A stretch of 64,000 nt of DNA from Nocardioides mesophilus (GCF_014395785.1 NZ_CP060713.1:3500501-3564500); one strand, 5' to 3'. Shown: positions 34,164 through 45,607, numbered from the stretch's first letter. Numbers and translations: made by a program. Notes: generated by a model from the sequence alone, not told the origin.

Positions 34164-37100
34164 TCAGTGCGCATCTGGTACCTCGCTCGCCGGGCTGCCG
34201 AGCACCCCGTCGTGGCTGAAGCCGATCGCCTGGACGGCGGGCGCCCCCGCCGTCGCGGTCATCGTCAGCCGGTACTGCAGGTAGCGCCCCTCGGTCCCGA
34301 TCCGGCTTCCGGAGCCGGTCAGCGTCTTCCAGCCGCTCCACGTGCCGTCCGGATCGGGCCTGCTCCCGGTGCGCACCTGCACCGTGAGCGACGCGCCGGC
34401 CGGCAGGTCGGCGATCCAGGTGGCCCGGTCCCAGGTCACCTTCTGCCGCGAGTCGAGCACGTGGGAGGTCAGCGTGCCCGTCCCGCCGCCCTGCAGGGTG
34501 ACGGTGCCGTGGGCCTGATCGGTGACCACGGTGGTCCCGGTGAGGGAGCCGCTGCGGAAGTCGGCGGCCGCCTGGTCGGCGACACCGGGCGGCGCGGTCG
34601 CGACGGGCACTTCGGACCGCTGCCGTCCGAGGTTGCCGGCCTGGTCCTGGGACTCCACCCGTACCCAGAGCCGAGCGTCGGGAGCCAGCTCGGTGAGCAC
34701 GACCACGTGCTGTCGCGTGAGCTGGTCGTCACGGCGCAGCTGGTCGAGGCGCTGCGCGCTGCTCCCGAAGCGGACCAGCGACGTCGCGGGCTCGTCCGTC
34801 GTCCAGCTCACGCGTGCGGTTCCGTCGGGCAGCGGTGCCACCGCGACGTCCGAGACCGCGGGAGCGGTCGCGTCCGCGGCGCTGGTGGTGAACCGGGCCG
34901 GCGGCTGGCCGGTCGCTGGCCAGGTCTGGGTCTGGCCGCCGCCGTCGACGGAGCGCACCCGGTAGTAGTAGGTGCGGTCCGCGGACAGGTCGTCCACGGT
35001 CAGGCTGTGCGAGCTGGTGAGGCCGCCCTGGGTCTGGGTGGCGCTCAGGTCGGTCGGGCTGGTGCCCAGCAGCAGCGTGCCGGTGGACGGCTGGCTGCTC
35101 TGCCAGGCCAGCGAGGCGGAGTCCGCGGTCACGTCACTGGTCCGGGCGGTGGTCAGGGCCGGCGCCTGGGCACCGCTGGTGTAGGACGCGGTGAACGTTC
35201 CCGAACCAGCCGGGAACAGGGCGTACTCCTGGCCCTTGATCGTGCTGCGCGTGAAGGTCACCGGCGTGCCCGCACGCGAGATCGAGCCGAGCACGGATCC
35301 GCCGGGACCTGCGGTGGGCAGCATGACCGTGAGCCGGTTCGCACCGGCGCCGACCGCGGTGCCGAAGGTGAGGGTGGAACCGCTCCACGCCACGTTCTGG
35401 AACGAGGATGCGTTCCGTCCGTCCAGCCAGGTCAGCATCTGCTTGGCGGTCACCATCGGTACGCCGGCGTTCTTCGCGCTGGTCAGCAGCGAGCTGCTCT
35501 CGAAGGTCGACGCGTTGTCGGTGTGCATGTTGACGGTGAACGCGCCGTAGTAGCCCAGTGGCCCCGTTGCGTTGGCGAACAGCGTGTCCGCCGTGTAGGG
35601 GTAGCTCTGGCCGGACTCGTCGGTCATCGAGGTGTTCCCCTGGAAGACGTCGATGAGGGACCCGTCCGTGTCGGTGAACCGCATCGGCAGGCCTGAGCCG
35701 TTCATGAAGCCGGGGCGGTCCTGGATCCAGGTTCCTGGCCAGTAGTAGTAGTTGGCGTCGTACCGCATCCCGTGGTCCAGCTCGACCTTGGGCTGGGAGG
35801 CCCAGTCGCTCCACACCATGCAGTGGAACCGGTTCGTCGTCGGCTTTGCGATGCCCGTGTAGCGCGACTGCCACGCCGCCAGGTCGCTGTCGTAGGTGCT
35901 GCTCAGGTCGGCCGTGGAGGCGAAGTCGCGGCAACCGTTCTGCGGGTGGAGCGCCACCTCGAAGCCGTCCGCGGTGTAGCTCACGGCCTGGGCGTTGGTC
36001 AACGGTGAGCTCGGGTAGACGTAGGACGTCGAGCGCAGGCACTGCCAGTCCGCCACCGAGCAGCCCGCCGGGCTGTTGGCCTTGTAGGTGTCGAAACGCC
36101 CGGCCGTGCCGCCGCCGGCGTGGTCGTCACCGGTGGCGACCACGACAGCTTTGTACTGTCCCGGGAAGTACCAGAACCGCGGCACCGGCAGCTTGTCGCG
36201 CGCCATCACCGTGATCAGGTTGGCCAGCAGCCGCTGCTGCTCGTCGGCCTGCGGCACCGCCACCTTGCCGAGGTTGACCCAGTCGGTCGCCGAGCCCCGA
36301 AGAACTGGTCGTCGGAGCGGATCGGCGCGGAGCCGTCGCGTTCCTGGCCGGCCCATGCCGGGTTCCCCTGCCGGGTCTGGATCACCGAGCTCGCCAGGTC
36401 GAAGGCGAAGGCCGCGGCCTGACCGCCGCTGGTGCCGACGTCGTTGAGGGTGACCGCCGGGAAGGCCGTTGCCGCAGTGGCGCTCGAGTAGAGCCGGGCG
36501 ACCTGCTGCGCGCCGGCCAGCGTGTAGTTCTTCGCCGAGCCGTGGAACTGCAAGGTGTCCGTGGCGATGCCGGCGCCTGGACCGGTCGCGGCGTCGACGG
36601 CCAGGTAGCCGTTCGACGTCGTACCGCTCTGCGTGGTGACGCCGAGCAGGCTGTCCAGCTGGGCGTCCGGTCGCATGGCGACCAGGTTCCCCCCGCCGCT
36701 CACCCAGGTGCTCAGCGCGCTGAGCTGCGTGGAGGTGAGCGCGCCCGTGCCGAGCACCACGACGTCGAAGTTGGCGAGGTTGGTGGAGTTCAGACCGGTG
36801 GCGTCGATGGAGGTGAACTCGTTGAGCCCCTCCGCGCGCAGGATCTCCGCGAGGTACTTGGTGGACGGAGCGGCCGAGCTGGTCACCAGTCCGATCCGGC
36901 CGCCGGGCCCCTGGTCAACGGGCGGCGGAGGGGGCGCGGCGGTGGTGAAGGTCCAGCTGACCGGGTCCATCACGTTGCCGGCGGCATCGGTCGCCGAGCT
37001 CACGGCGGCGGTGTAGTCGGTGCTCGCGGCGAGCGCCGCCGCGGGCGTGAAGGTGGCGGTGTTCGTCGAGGACGAGTACGTGGTCGTCCCGCTCACCGTG

Positions 37101-40100
37101 GTGCCGGCACCGGTCTTCAGGGTCATCGCCACCGACGACCCGGTGACCGGCTCGTCGAACTGCGCGGTCACGGTCGTCGAGCTCGAGACGCCGGTGGCGC
37201 CGGCAGCGGGGCTCCGGGCGATCACCGAGGGCTTCGTCGTGTCGGTCGCGGTGGTCGAGAAGACGACGTCGACCCAGTAGTTCTCGGAGTTGTAGGTGCT
37301 CCCGGGGTAGGTCCCGTCCGGCCCGTAGCCGTAGACCCCGTTGCCGCCGTCGGTGCCGTTCTGCAGGGCGGTGAGCGGTCCGCGGGTGGTGGCGCTGGTG
37401 GCGAAGTACTGCGCGGTCGTGGAGTACCTCCCGACCGGCGCGTGGTAGGAGACGACGTACGTCGTGTTGGCGACGATCCGGATCGGCGAGGCGAAGGTGG
37501 CCTGCTGCCAGCCGGAGGCGCTCTCGTTGCTGAAGCTGACCTGGCCGAGCCGGGTCCCGGCGGTGTTCCAGACGCTGCCGGTGTGCGGGCCGGCGTTGGT
37601 CGTGCCGCCCTTGTAGAAGCGCACTCCGGTGGCGTAGCCGTCCACCGCGGAGCGGAACTTCACCCCCAGCTCCACCGAGTTCGTGTCGCTGTCGGTGCCG
37701 GCGGGGGTGGCCGTCGAGGGCCAGATCGTGCAGGGACACCCGTCGGCGGTGGCCGCCGTCGTGAAGCTCCAGCTGACCGGGTCCATCACGTTGCCGGCCG
37801 CGTCCCTGGCACCGCTCAACGCGACGTCGTAGCTGGTGTTCGTGGCCAGCGGCGCCAACGGGGTCAGGGTCACGGTGCTGGTCGTGGAGCTGTACGTCGT
37901 GGTGGCCGACACCGGGGTGGTGCTCCCGGACGCGGTGAGCGTCATGGTGATCGAGCTCTCCACGACCGGCTCGCTGAGCTGGGCCGTCGGGCTGGTCCCG
38001 CTCGGCACGCCGGTGGCACCCGGCGCCGGGGTCCGGGCGACCACGGTCGGCTTGCTGGTGTCGGGTCCGCCGGTGTCGTAGACGACGTCGACCCAGTAGT
38101 TCGTGGAGTTGTAGGTGCTCGTCGGGAAGGTCCCTGCGGGTCCGTAGCGGTACACGCCGTTGCCGCCGTCGGTGCCGTTCTGGAGTGCGGTGAGCGGTCC
38201 GCGGGTGGTGGCGCTGGTGGCGAAGTACTGCCCGGTCGTGGAGTAGCCGCCGTTGGGTGCGTTGTAGGAGGCGATGTAGGTGGTGTTCGCGGTGACGGCG
38301 ACAGGCGTGGAGAAGGTGGCCTGCTGCCAGCCGGAGGCGCTCTCGTTGCTGAAGGTGACCTGCCCGAGCCGGGTTCCAGCGGTGTTCCAGAGACTGCCGA
38401 CGTGGGTGCCGGTGTTGGCGGTGGCCTTGTAGAACCGGATCCCGGTGATCACCCCGTCCTGGGCGGCGCGGAACTTCACTCCCAGCTCCACGGCGCGCTT
38501 CTCGGTCTGGGTGACGGCGGGGGTGGCCGTCGAGGGCCAGATCGTGCACGGGCAGGTGCCGGCGGTGGCGGCGGTGGTGGTGAAGGTCCAGGTGACCGGG
38601 TCCATGACGTTGCCGGCGGCGTCGCTGGCGCCGCTGACGGTGGCGGTGTAGGTGGTGCCGGCGGTCAGGTTGGCGCCGGGGGTGAAGGTGGCGGTGGTGT
38701 TCGCCGTCGAGTAGGTGGTGGTGCCGGTGACCGCGGTGCCGGCTGCGTTCTTGAGCGTCATGGTGACCGAGGAGCCGGTGACCTGCTCGCTGAAGGTGGC
38801 GGTGACCGGGCTGGCGACCGGAACGTCGGTGGCGCCCGACGCGGGGGTCCGATCGACCACGGTCGGCTTGCTGGTGTCGGGTCCGCCGGTGTCGTAGACG
38901 ACGTCGACCCAGTAGTTGGTCGAGCCGTAGGTGCTGGACGGGAAGCTCCCCGCAGGTCCGTAGTTGTAGACGCCGTTGCCGCCGTCGGTGCCGTTCTGGA
39001 GTGCGGTGAGCGGTCCGCGGGTGGTGGCGCTGGTGGCGAAGTACTGCGCGGTCGTGGAGTAGCGGCCGTTGGGTGCGTTGTAGGAAGCCACGTAGGTGGT
39101 GTTCGCGGTGACGGCGACAGGCGTGGAGAAGGTGGCCTGCTGCCAGCCGGAGGCGCTCTCGTTGCTGAAGGTGACCTGGGCCAGCCGGGTCCCGGTGCGA
39201 CTCCAGAGGCTGCCGACGTGGGTGCCGGTGTTGGCGGTGGCCTTGTAGAACCGGATCCCGGTGATCACCCCGTCCTGGGCGGCGCGGAACTTCACCCCCA
39301 GCTCGACCTGGCCGGTGTCGGTGTCGGTGGCGGCCGGGGTGGCCGTCGAGGGCCAGATCGTGCACGGGCAGGTGCCGGCGGTGGCGGCGGTGGTGGTGAA
39401 GGTCCAGGTGACCGGGTCCATGACGTTGCCGGCGGCGTCGCTGGCGCCGCTGACGGTGGCGGTGTAGGTGGTGCCGGCGGTCAGGTTGGCGCCGGGGGTG
39501 AAGGTGGCGGTGGTGTTCGCCGTCGAGTAGGTGGTGGTGCCGGTGACCGCGGTGCCGGCTGCGTTCTTGAGCGTCATGGTGACCGAGGAGCCGGTGACCT
39601 GCTCGCTGAAGGTGGCGGTGACCGGGCTGGCGACCGGAACGTCGGTGGCGCCCGACGCGGGGGTCCGATCGACCACGGTCGGCTTGCTGGTGTCGGGTCC
39701 GCCGGTGTCGTAGACGACGTCGACCCAGTAGTTGGTCGAGCCGTAGGTGCTGGACGGGAAGCTCCCCGCAGGTCCGTAGTTGTAGACGCCGTTGCCGCCG
39801 TCGGTGCCGTTCTGGAGTGCGGTGAGCGGTCCGCGGGTGGTGGCGCTGGTGGCGAAGTACTGCGCGGTCGTGGAGTAGCGGCCGTTGGGTGCGTTGTAGG
39901 AAGCCACGTAGGTGGTGTTCGCGGTGACGGCGACAGGCGTGGAGAAGGTGGCCTGCTGCCAGCCGGAGGCGCTCTCGTTGCTGAAGGTGACCTGGGCCAG
40001 CCGGGTCCCGGTGCGACTCCAGAGGCTGCCGACGTGGGTGCCGGTGTTGGCGGTGGCCTTGTAGAACCGGATCCCGGTGATCACCCCGTCCTGGGCGGCG

Positions 40101-42103
40101 CGGAACTTCACCCCCAGCTCGACCTGGCCGGTGTCGGTGTCGGTGGCGGCCGGGGTGGCCGTCGAGGGCCAGATCGTGCACGGGCACGTCACCGCGCCCC
40201 CGACGCTGACCGTGACACCGGCCGCCGGCGTCTCGATGTTGCCGCTGTCGTCCGTGGCCCGGCTGCGCACCGTCAGGTTGCCCGACCCCGGCGTGGTGAA
40301 GGTGTAGCTCCAGGACTCCCGGCCCTCGGCGCGGTGCCAGGTGGTGCCGCCGTCGGTGGACACCTCGACGCCACCGACCCGGCCGCCGCCGGCGTCCGTC
40401 GCCGTGCCGGTCACTGTCACCGCGGTGTTGGCGGCGAGCGTGCCGTTGGCGGCCGGCGAGGTGATCGTCGACGTGGGCGTGCTCACGTCAGAGCTCTTGG
40501 TGGTCGCGACGAGACCGGTCTGCAAGGTGGTGGGCTGCACAGACATGTCCGCGAAGAGGTTGACCGTCGCCTGCTGCGCAGCGGGATCCGCGGCCGCCGA
40601 ACCCCGGTCGTGGTTCTCGTCGAGCGCCCACGACCACTGGATGGTGCCGGCGCCGAAGACCAACGCACCGCTGGCCGCGCGATACATCGTCATCGAGTGC
40701 GTGGCGCTCCCGTTGGAGTACGTCGACCCGTAGTCCTGCAGCACCTGACCACTCGCGTCGGTCTCCGAGAGTCGGAAGGCACCGGGGGGACGGGAGCCGT
40801 TGTCGAGGTCCTCGTCCCACTCGTAGCCGATGACGTTCGAGCCGATCGTGGTGGTCTGCGTCCCGGTCAGGTTCGCGACCCGGGTGTTGCGCCAGAACCG
40901 CATCTGGCCGTCTGCCGCCCGCACGCTCATGTCGGTCTGGCAGCAGTTGACCATGAAGATGTTGCCGGTCAGCGCGTTCTCCGGGCGGCCCCCGTCCTCG
41001 GGAGGGCTGAACCGGGGGTCGCGCCAGGTGCCGGTCCACGTCGGGCTCGCGGGGTCGGTCACCGCGTTGTCGAGGGTCTCCTTGTAGCTGACCAGGGTCC
41101 GGTACGGCGTCCCGGACGCGTCGATGCTGTTCTCCCAGCGGGTCTTCCAGAACACCTCGTTGCCGCTGAAGAACGCGAGGTTGACGCCGGCGGCCCGCGC
41201 CTTCTCCACGTTCGACCGTTGGTTGCCCGACCAGTACTCGTCGTGCCCGACGGAGAGGAAGACCTTGTGCTCGAGCAGCTCGGCGCCCCTGCGGTCGGTG
41301 TCGACGCCGGTCGAGTAGCTCACGTCGTACCCATTGCGCTCCATGAACCGGACCATCGGGTACTCGGAGTTGAAGACCATGTCCTCGGGAGCGTTGTCAC
41401 GCGTGGTGAACGGCCGGTTGTAGCTGACCTTGTAGGCACGGCCGGCCGGCTGGCCCTGGTACAGGCTGTTGCCGCCGTAGGCGTTGTAGGCCTGCCAGGT
41501 GGTGTCCGAGGTCTGGAAGAGCATCTGGGAGGCGCCGTCGTCGTCCCGGACCACGAAGTAGACGTGGCTCGCCCCGGCGGTGCCGTCGGTGCGCACCAGC
41601 CGGGCGAAGTAGATCCCGGAGACCGCGTCGGCGGGGACGGACCACGAAGCGCTCACCGTCCAGTTGCCGCAGTCGATGAGGCCGGTGGTCGAGCTGGTCA
41701 GGCAGGCGGGCTGGTTGCGCACCGACGTCGGGGTCACGGTGGCGACCTTCCGGGCGCCGTCACCCCCGTAGTAGCCCATCCGATAGATGTCGAGGCGGAA
41801 CGAGCTCGCCGAGGTGTCGACCTTGAACTGAACGGTGCCGCCTTGGTCGATGCTGATGTCGGTGGCGAACCCCTGGATCGTCGAGCTGCCGGAACCTGTG
41901 ATGCCCCACTCCGACTCCGGGTTGCCCGGCTTGGTGTTCTCGCACGCCACCGGGCTGGTGACCGGAGCGTCGCAGGGTGCGGCGGCGGCCGGGCTCGAGG
42001 TGGCCAGGGGCACGGTGAGCAGCGCGGCGAGCATGGCGAGCACCAGCGCTGCAACGTGCCAGCCGCCTGCCCGGAACCGGACGTGCTTCGTGATGCGTGC
42101 CAT
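34164..42103 (-). pseudogene. giant secreted repeat protein, interrupted by a -1 frameshift
   Basis: About 2646 residues if one base is restored. Order: Sec signal peptide (to about 42, SSPAAAA); an N,N-dimethylformamidase-beta-like domain (SVGHDEYWSGNQRSNVE) to about 530; an Ig-like domain; four units of DUF4082 plus SbsA-type Ig (each about 272 residues, from about 640 to 1729); an amidotransferase-like region (VVVLGTGALTSTQ); then, after the frameshift, a deacetylase-like VVVATGDDHA region, two fibronectin type III domains and a beta-sandwich tail. No sortase signal. The break follows residue about 1935 at the CCCC of 36295-36298 (GGGG in the gene): one more G joins QFFG to GSATDWVNLGK. 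It leads the minus-strand WlbA operon. Confidence 0.82.
38518..40187 (-). repeat. two 816-base tandem repeat units, identical by eye
   Basis: Two adjacent units with a period of exactly 816 bases (272 codons) encode identical DUF4082-plus-Ig modules; every stretch I compared between 38518-39333 and 39334-40149 matches at the DNA level, with a partial third start up to 40187. The neighbouring units (36915-38517) are related but diverged, mainly in their Ig half. Identity at synonymous sites indicates a recent duplication or gene conversion. Confidence 0.88.
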
Positions 42104-42324
42104 CGGTGACCCCCACGGTCGAAAACTTCCATCGAGCGCGCAGCCTGCTCGACGCCCCGAAACCCCTGACCGACGCTAAGCCGGGTCCGAAGACCCGGTC
42201 CATGACCCGTTATGCCCACGGGAAGTCGGGTTTTTCGGGGGGTCTTCGGCCGTAGGCATCGCTTTGTGAGGCGTCGAAACCCCAGACTGCACAGGGGAAT
42301 CGACAACATGGGGGTTGTAAACGC
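42104..42324. promoter_or_regulatory. divergent promoter region with stem-loop
   Basis: This 221-base gap holds a perfect 7-base-pair hairpin with a CGAA loop (CCGGGTC-CGAA-GACCCGG, 42181-42198), a weaker CCCGT/ACGGG stem just after it (about 42207-42223), and a GTCGGGTTTTTCGGGG stretch. Before the epimerase start is GGGGG flanked by ACAAC and GTTGT, which could fold around the ribosome site. Candidate leader structure for either operon; no known riboswitch is recognised. Confidence 0.4.
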
Positions 42325-43365
42325 ATGTCTTGGAACACTTCGGAGAGAACGGACGAAGAGCGGCCCGCAGCGGTCGATCTGGCCGGTGCAAGAGTGCTGG
42401 TCACGGGGGGCGCGGGCACGATCGGCTCCGCGATCGTGGACCAGCTCCTGACCCGTGACGTGGGTCGGGTTCTGGTCCTCGACAACTTCGTCCGGGGTCG
42501 CCGGGCCAATCTCGCGGACGCTCTCGACAGCGGCCGGGTCGAGATCGTCGAGGGCGACATCAGGGACCGCGCCGTGGTCGAGCGCTGCATGCACGGCACC
42601 GACGCGGTGTTCCACCAGGCGGCGATCCGGATCACGCAGTGTGCCGAGGAGCCGGAGCTCGCCATGGGCGTGCTGGTGGACGGCACGTTCACGGTGCTCG
42701 ACGCGGCGCGCCGGGCGGGGGTGCGCAAGGTGGTGGCCGCCTCGTCGGCCTCGGTCTACGGACAGGCGACCCGGTTCCCGACCGACGAGCTGCACCACCC
42801 GTACGCGAACGACACGTTGTACGGCGCGGCCAAGACCTTCAACGAGGGACTGCTGCGCAGCTTCCACGCGATGTACGGCCTGGACTACGTCGCGCTGCGC
42901 TACTTCAACGTCTACGGGCCACGCATGGACGTGCACGGTGTCTACACCGAGGTGCTGGTGCGCTGGATGGAGCGGATCGCGGCCGGCGAGCCGCCCCTCA
43001 TCCTCGGCGACGGCTCGCAGTCGATGGACTTCGTCTTCACCGAGGACATCGCGCGGGCCAACCTGCTGGCCGCGGAGAACGACGTCACCGACGAGGTCTT
43101 CAACGTCGCCAGCGGGCAGGAGACGACCCTGGCCGGGCTCGCCTCGGCGCTGCTGTCGGTGATGGGCTCCGAGCTCGAGCCGCAGCACGGCCCTCCGCGC
43201 GCCGTGAACGGGGTGGCGCGCCGCCTGGCGAGCACCGAGAAGGCCCGCGAGCAGCTCGGCTTCGTCGCCGAGGTGGACCTCGAGGAAGGGCTGCGACGGC
43301 TGGTGGACTGGTGGGCGTCCGAGCGGTCCGTCTCCCCGGTGGTCCAGGGCGCGGTGACGCGATGA
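42325..43365 (+). CDS. NAD-dependent sugar epimerase/dehydratase
   Basis: 346-residue extended short-chain dehydrogenase. NAD motif VLVTGGAGTIGSAIVDQLL near residue 24, a VVAASSASVYGQA serine site, and the YGAAK catalytic Tyr/Lys motif, then LRYFNVYGPRM. These fit UDP-glucose/GlcNAc 4-epimerase-like enzymes; the exact reaction (4-epimerase or other) cannot be read from motifs alone. ATG 42325 heads a plus-strand operon whose next start overlaps its stop (ATGA), placing it with two aminotransferases and an acetyltransferase. Confidence 0.86.
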   Translation: MSWNTSERTDEERPAAVDLAGARVLVTGGAGTIGSAIVDQLLTRDVGRVLVLDNFVRGRRANLADALDSGRVEIVEGDIRDRAVVERCMHGTDAVFHQAAIRITQCAEEPELAMGVLVDGTFTVLDAARRAGVRKVVAASSASVYGQATRFPTDELHHPYANDTLYGAAKTFNEGLLRSFHAMYGLDYVALRYFNVYGPRMDVHGVYTEVLVRWMERIAAGEPPLILGDGSQSMDFVFTEDIARANLLAAENDVTDEVFNVASGQETTLAGLASALLSVMGSELEPQHGPPRAVNGVARRLASTEKAREQLGFVAEVDLEEGLRRLVDWWASERSVSPVVQGAVTR

Positions 43366-44489
43366 CGATCCCGGTGATGAAGCCCTACCTGGGCGAGGAG
43401 GAGGCCCTCGCCGCGGCCGAGGCGGTGCGGTCCGGTTGGATCGCGCAGGGTCCACGAGTGGCCGACTTCGAGCGGGCGTTCGCCGCCGAGGTCGGCGCCA
43501 CGCACGGGGTGGCCGTCTCCTCGTGCACCGCCGCCCTGCACCTGGCCCTGGCGATGCTGGGCGTCGGACCTGGCGACGAGGTGGTGGTCCCGTCGCTGTC
43601 GTTCATCGCCACCACCAACGCGGTGCGCTATGTCGGGGCCCGCCCGGTCTTCGCCGACGTGGACCCGGCGACGGCCAACCTGACGCCGGAGTCGGTCAAG
43701 GCGGCGCTCGGTCCGGCGACGCGCGCCGTGCTGCTGGTGCACCAGGGCGGCATGCCCGCCGACCTCGACGCCGTACGCGCGGTCTGCGAGCCGTCGGGAA
43801 TCCCGGTCCTGGAGGACGCCGCGTGCGCGATCGGCTCGACGTACCGCGGTCACCCGGTCGGCCACGGCTCCCTGCTGGCCGCCTGGTCGTTCCACCCGCG
43901 CAAGATCCTCACCACCGGTGAGGGCGGGATGCTGACCACCGAGGACCCGGACTGGGCGGTGCGGCTGCGCCGGCTGCGCGAGCACGGGATGAGCGTGAGC
44001 GCCGCCGACCGGCACCGGAGCGCCCAACCGATCCTGGAGCAGTACCTCGAGCTCGGCTTCAACTACCGGATGACCGACATCCAGGCGGCGGTCGGGCTGG
44101 TGCAGCTGGACCGGCTCGCCGGCGTCATCCAGCGCCGGCGGGAGCGGGCCGAGCGCTACCGCACGCTGCTGGCCGACGTTCCAGGGTTGAGTGCGGTCGC
44201 TGACCCGGCCTACGGCACCAGCAACTTCCAGTCGTTCTGGGTTACCCTCGCCGACCACTTCCCGGTGGATCGGAACGAGCTCCTGCGCCGTCTGGCCGAG
44301 CAGGGCGTCTCCGCCCGTCGCGGGATCATGGCGGCGCACCTCGAGCCGGCCTGTGCCGACCTCGAGCACGGGCCGCTCCCCGTCACCGAGTGGTTCACCC
44401 GGTCCTCGCTGATCCTGCCGCTGTTCCACGAGCTCACCGACCAGGAGCAGGAACGCGTCGTCGCGGTGATCGAGGAGGCGGCCCGATGA
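43362..44489 (+). CDS. DegT-family sugar aminotransferase (PglE/PseC-like)
   Basis: 375-residue PLP enzyme. The start IPVMKPYLGEEE, the SSCTAALHLALAMLGVGPGDEV segment, the aspartate in PVLEDAACAIGSTY and the PLP lysine in WSFHPRKILTTGEGG match aminotransferases acting on UDP- or GDP-4-keto-6-deoxy sugars. It is a good candidate for the PglE step between the CapD/PglF-like dehydratase (22.9 kb) and the PglD-like acetyltransferase (29.4 kb). The DegT protein at 14.8 kb could do the same. ATGA overlaps on both sides. Confidence 0.86.
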   Translation: MTIPVMKPYLGEEEALAAAEAVRSGWIAQGPRVADFERAFAAEVGATHGVAVSSCTAALHLALAMLGVGPGDEVVVPSLSFIATTNAVRYVGARPVFADVDPATANLTPESVKAALGPATRAVLLVHQGGMPADLDAVRAVCEPSGIPVLEDAACAIGSTYRGHPVGHGSLLAAWSFHPRKILTTGEGGMLTTEDPDWAVRLRRLREHGMSVSAADRHRSAQPILEQYLELGFNYRMTDIQAAVGLVQLDRLAGVIQRRRERAERYRTLLADVPGLSAVADPAYGTSNFQSFWVTLADHFPVDRNELLRRLAEQGVSARRGIMAAHLEPACADLEHGPLPVTEWFTRSSLILPLFHELTDQEQERVVAVIEEAAR

Positions 44490-45607
44490 GCGCCGAGCGC
44501 CGGGTGCCGCTGGTCGACCTCGCCGCCCAGCACACGGAGGTCGCTGAGGAGGTGCGGGCCGGCTGGGACGAGGTCTGCCGGCGCACCGGCTTCGTCGGCG
44601 GCCCTGAGGTCGCCGGCTTCGAGCGGGCCTTCGCGGACTACGTCGGGGTGCGCCACTGCATCGGGGTCGCCAACGGCACCGACGCGCTGGAGATGGCGCT
44701 TCGGGCGGCCGGCGTCGGCGCCGGCGCCGAGGTCGTGCTGCCCGCGAACACCTTCGTGGCGACGGCCGAGGCCGTCGTCCGGGCGGGAGCCGTTCCGGTG
44801 CTGGCCGACGTCGACGACGACTGCCTGCTGCTGGACCCCGAGCGGGCGGCGCAGCGCGTGACGCCGCGCACCCGGGCGCTGGTGCCGGTGCACCTGTACG
44901 GCCAGTCGGCTCCCGTCGAGCAGCTGCTGGGCACGGCCGAGGAGGCCGGGGCCGTCGTGGTGGAGGACGCCGCCCAGTCCCAGGGGGCGACCCGGCACGG
45001 CCGCGCCGCCGGCTCGCTCGGCACGATCGCGGGGACCAGCTTCTACCCGGGGAAGAACCTGGGCGCCTACGGGGATGCCGGCGCGGTCGTGACCGACGAC
45101 CCGGACCTCGCGGACCGGGTGCGCGCCCTGGGCAGCCACGGCAGCACCGTGAAGTACGAGCACCCCGAGCTGGGCTTCAACTCCCGGCTCGACACCCTCC
45201 AGGCCGTGGTGCTGACCGCCAAGCTGCGCCGGCTGGAGCGGTGGAACCAGGCGCGGCGGGAGGCGGCGCGACGCTACGACGAGCTGCTCGCCGACGTCGA
45301 CGGGGTGCGGGTGCCCGCGACGCTGGCCGGCAACGTGCACGTCTGGCACCTGTACGTCGTCCGGGTGGAGCACCGCGACGAGGTCCTGCAGCGGCTGAAC
45401 GAGGAGGGGATCGGTGCCGGGATCCACTACCCGTTGCCGGTCCACCTGCAGGGGGCGTTCCGGTGGCTCGGGCACGGGCCGGGGGACTTCCCCGTCACGG
45501 AGCGCGCGGCCACGCAGATCCTCTCGCTGCCGCTGCACCCGCACCTGACCGCGGAGGACCAGGAGCACGTGGTCGAGAAGCTCGCCAAGGCGGTGCGCAA
45601 TGTCTGA
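44486..45607 (+). CDS. DegT-family sugar aminotransferase (WbpE/WlbC-like)
   Basis: 373-residue PLP enzyme. The start VPLVDLAAQH, IGVANGTDALEMALRAAG, LVPVHLYGQSAPVE, VVEDAAQSQGA and the PLP-lysine segment SFYPGKNLGAYGDAGA are those of the WbpE/WlbC and FdtB group, which aminate a 3-keto sugar. The product gene order WbpE then WbpD, and a WbpB-like gene at 33 kb, support amination of UDP-3-keto-GlcNAc-uronic acid. ATG overlaps the previous stop; the end overlaps the acetyltransferase start by eight bases. Confidence 0.88.
   Translation: MSAERRVPLVDLAAQHTEVAEEVRAGWDEVCRRTGFVGGPEVAGFERAFADYVGVRHCIGVANGTDALEMALRAAGVGAGAEVVLPANTFVATAEAVVRAGAVPVLADVDDDCLLLDPERAAQRVTPRTRALVPVHLYGQSAPVEQLLGTAEEAGAVVVEDAAQSQGATRHGRAAGSLGTIAGTSFYPGKNLGAYGDAGAVVTDDPDLADRVRALGSHGSTVKYEHPELGFNSRLDTLQAVVLTAKLRRLERWNQARREAARRYDELLADVDGVRVPATLAGNVHVWHLYVVRVEHRDEVLQRLNEEGIGAGIHYPLPVHLQGAFRWLGHGPGDFPVTERAATQILSLPLHPHLTAEDQEHVVEKLAKAVRNV

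Noticed and set aside
36915-40187. 1090-codon minus-strand frame with regular histidine/arginine repeats
   Set aside because: Its repeats come from the 816-base DNA repeats read in the wrong frame; the correct frame encodes DUF4082 and Ig domains.
36915-40187. CRISPR-like or other short-repeat array
   Set aside because: Repeat units are 816 bases, contiguous and coding, with no spacers or cas genes.
36542-42109. Very long plus-strand open frame antisense to the giant surface gene
   Set aside because: It mirrors the minus-strand gene, has extreme Gly/Arg/Val composition and no domain; long antisense frames are normal opposite GC-rich genes.
42104-42324. c-di-GMP or other known riboswitch
   Set aside because: No recognisable conserved core; only simple stems are seen.
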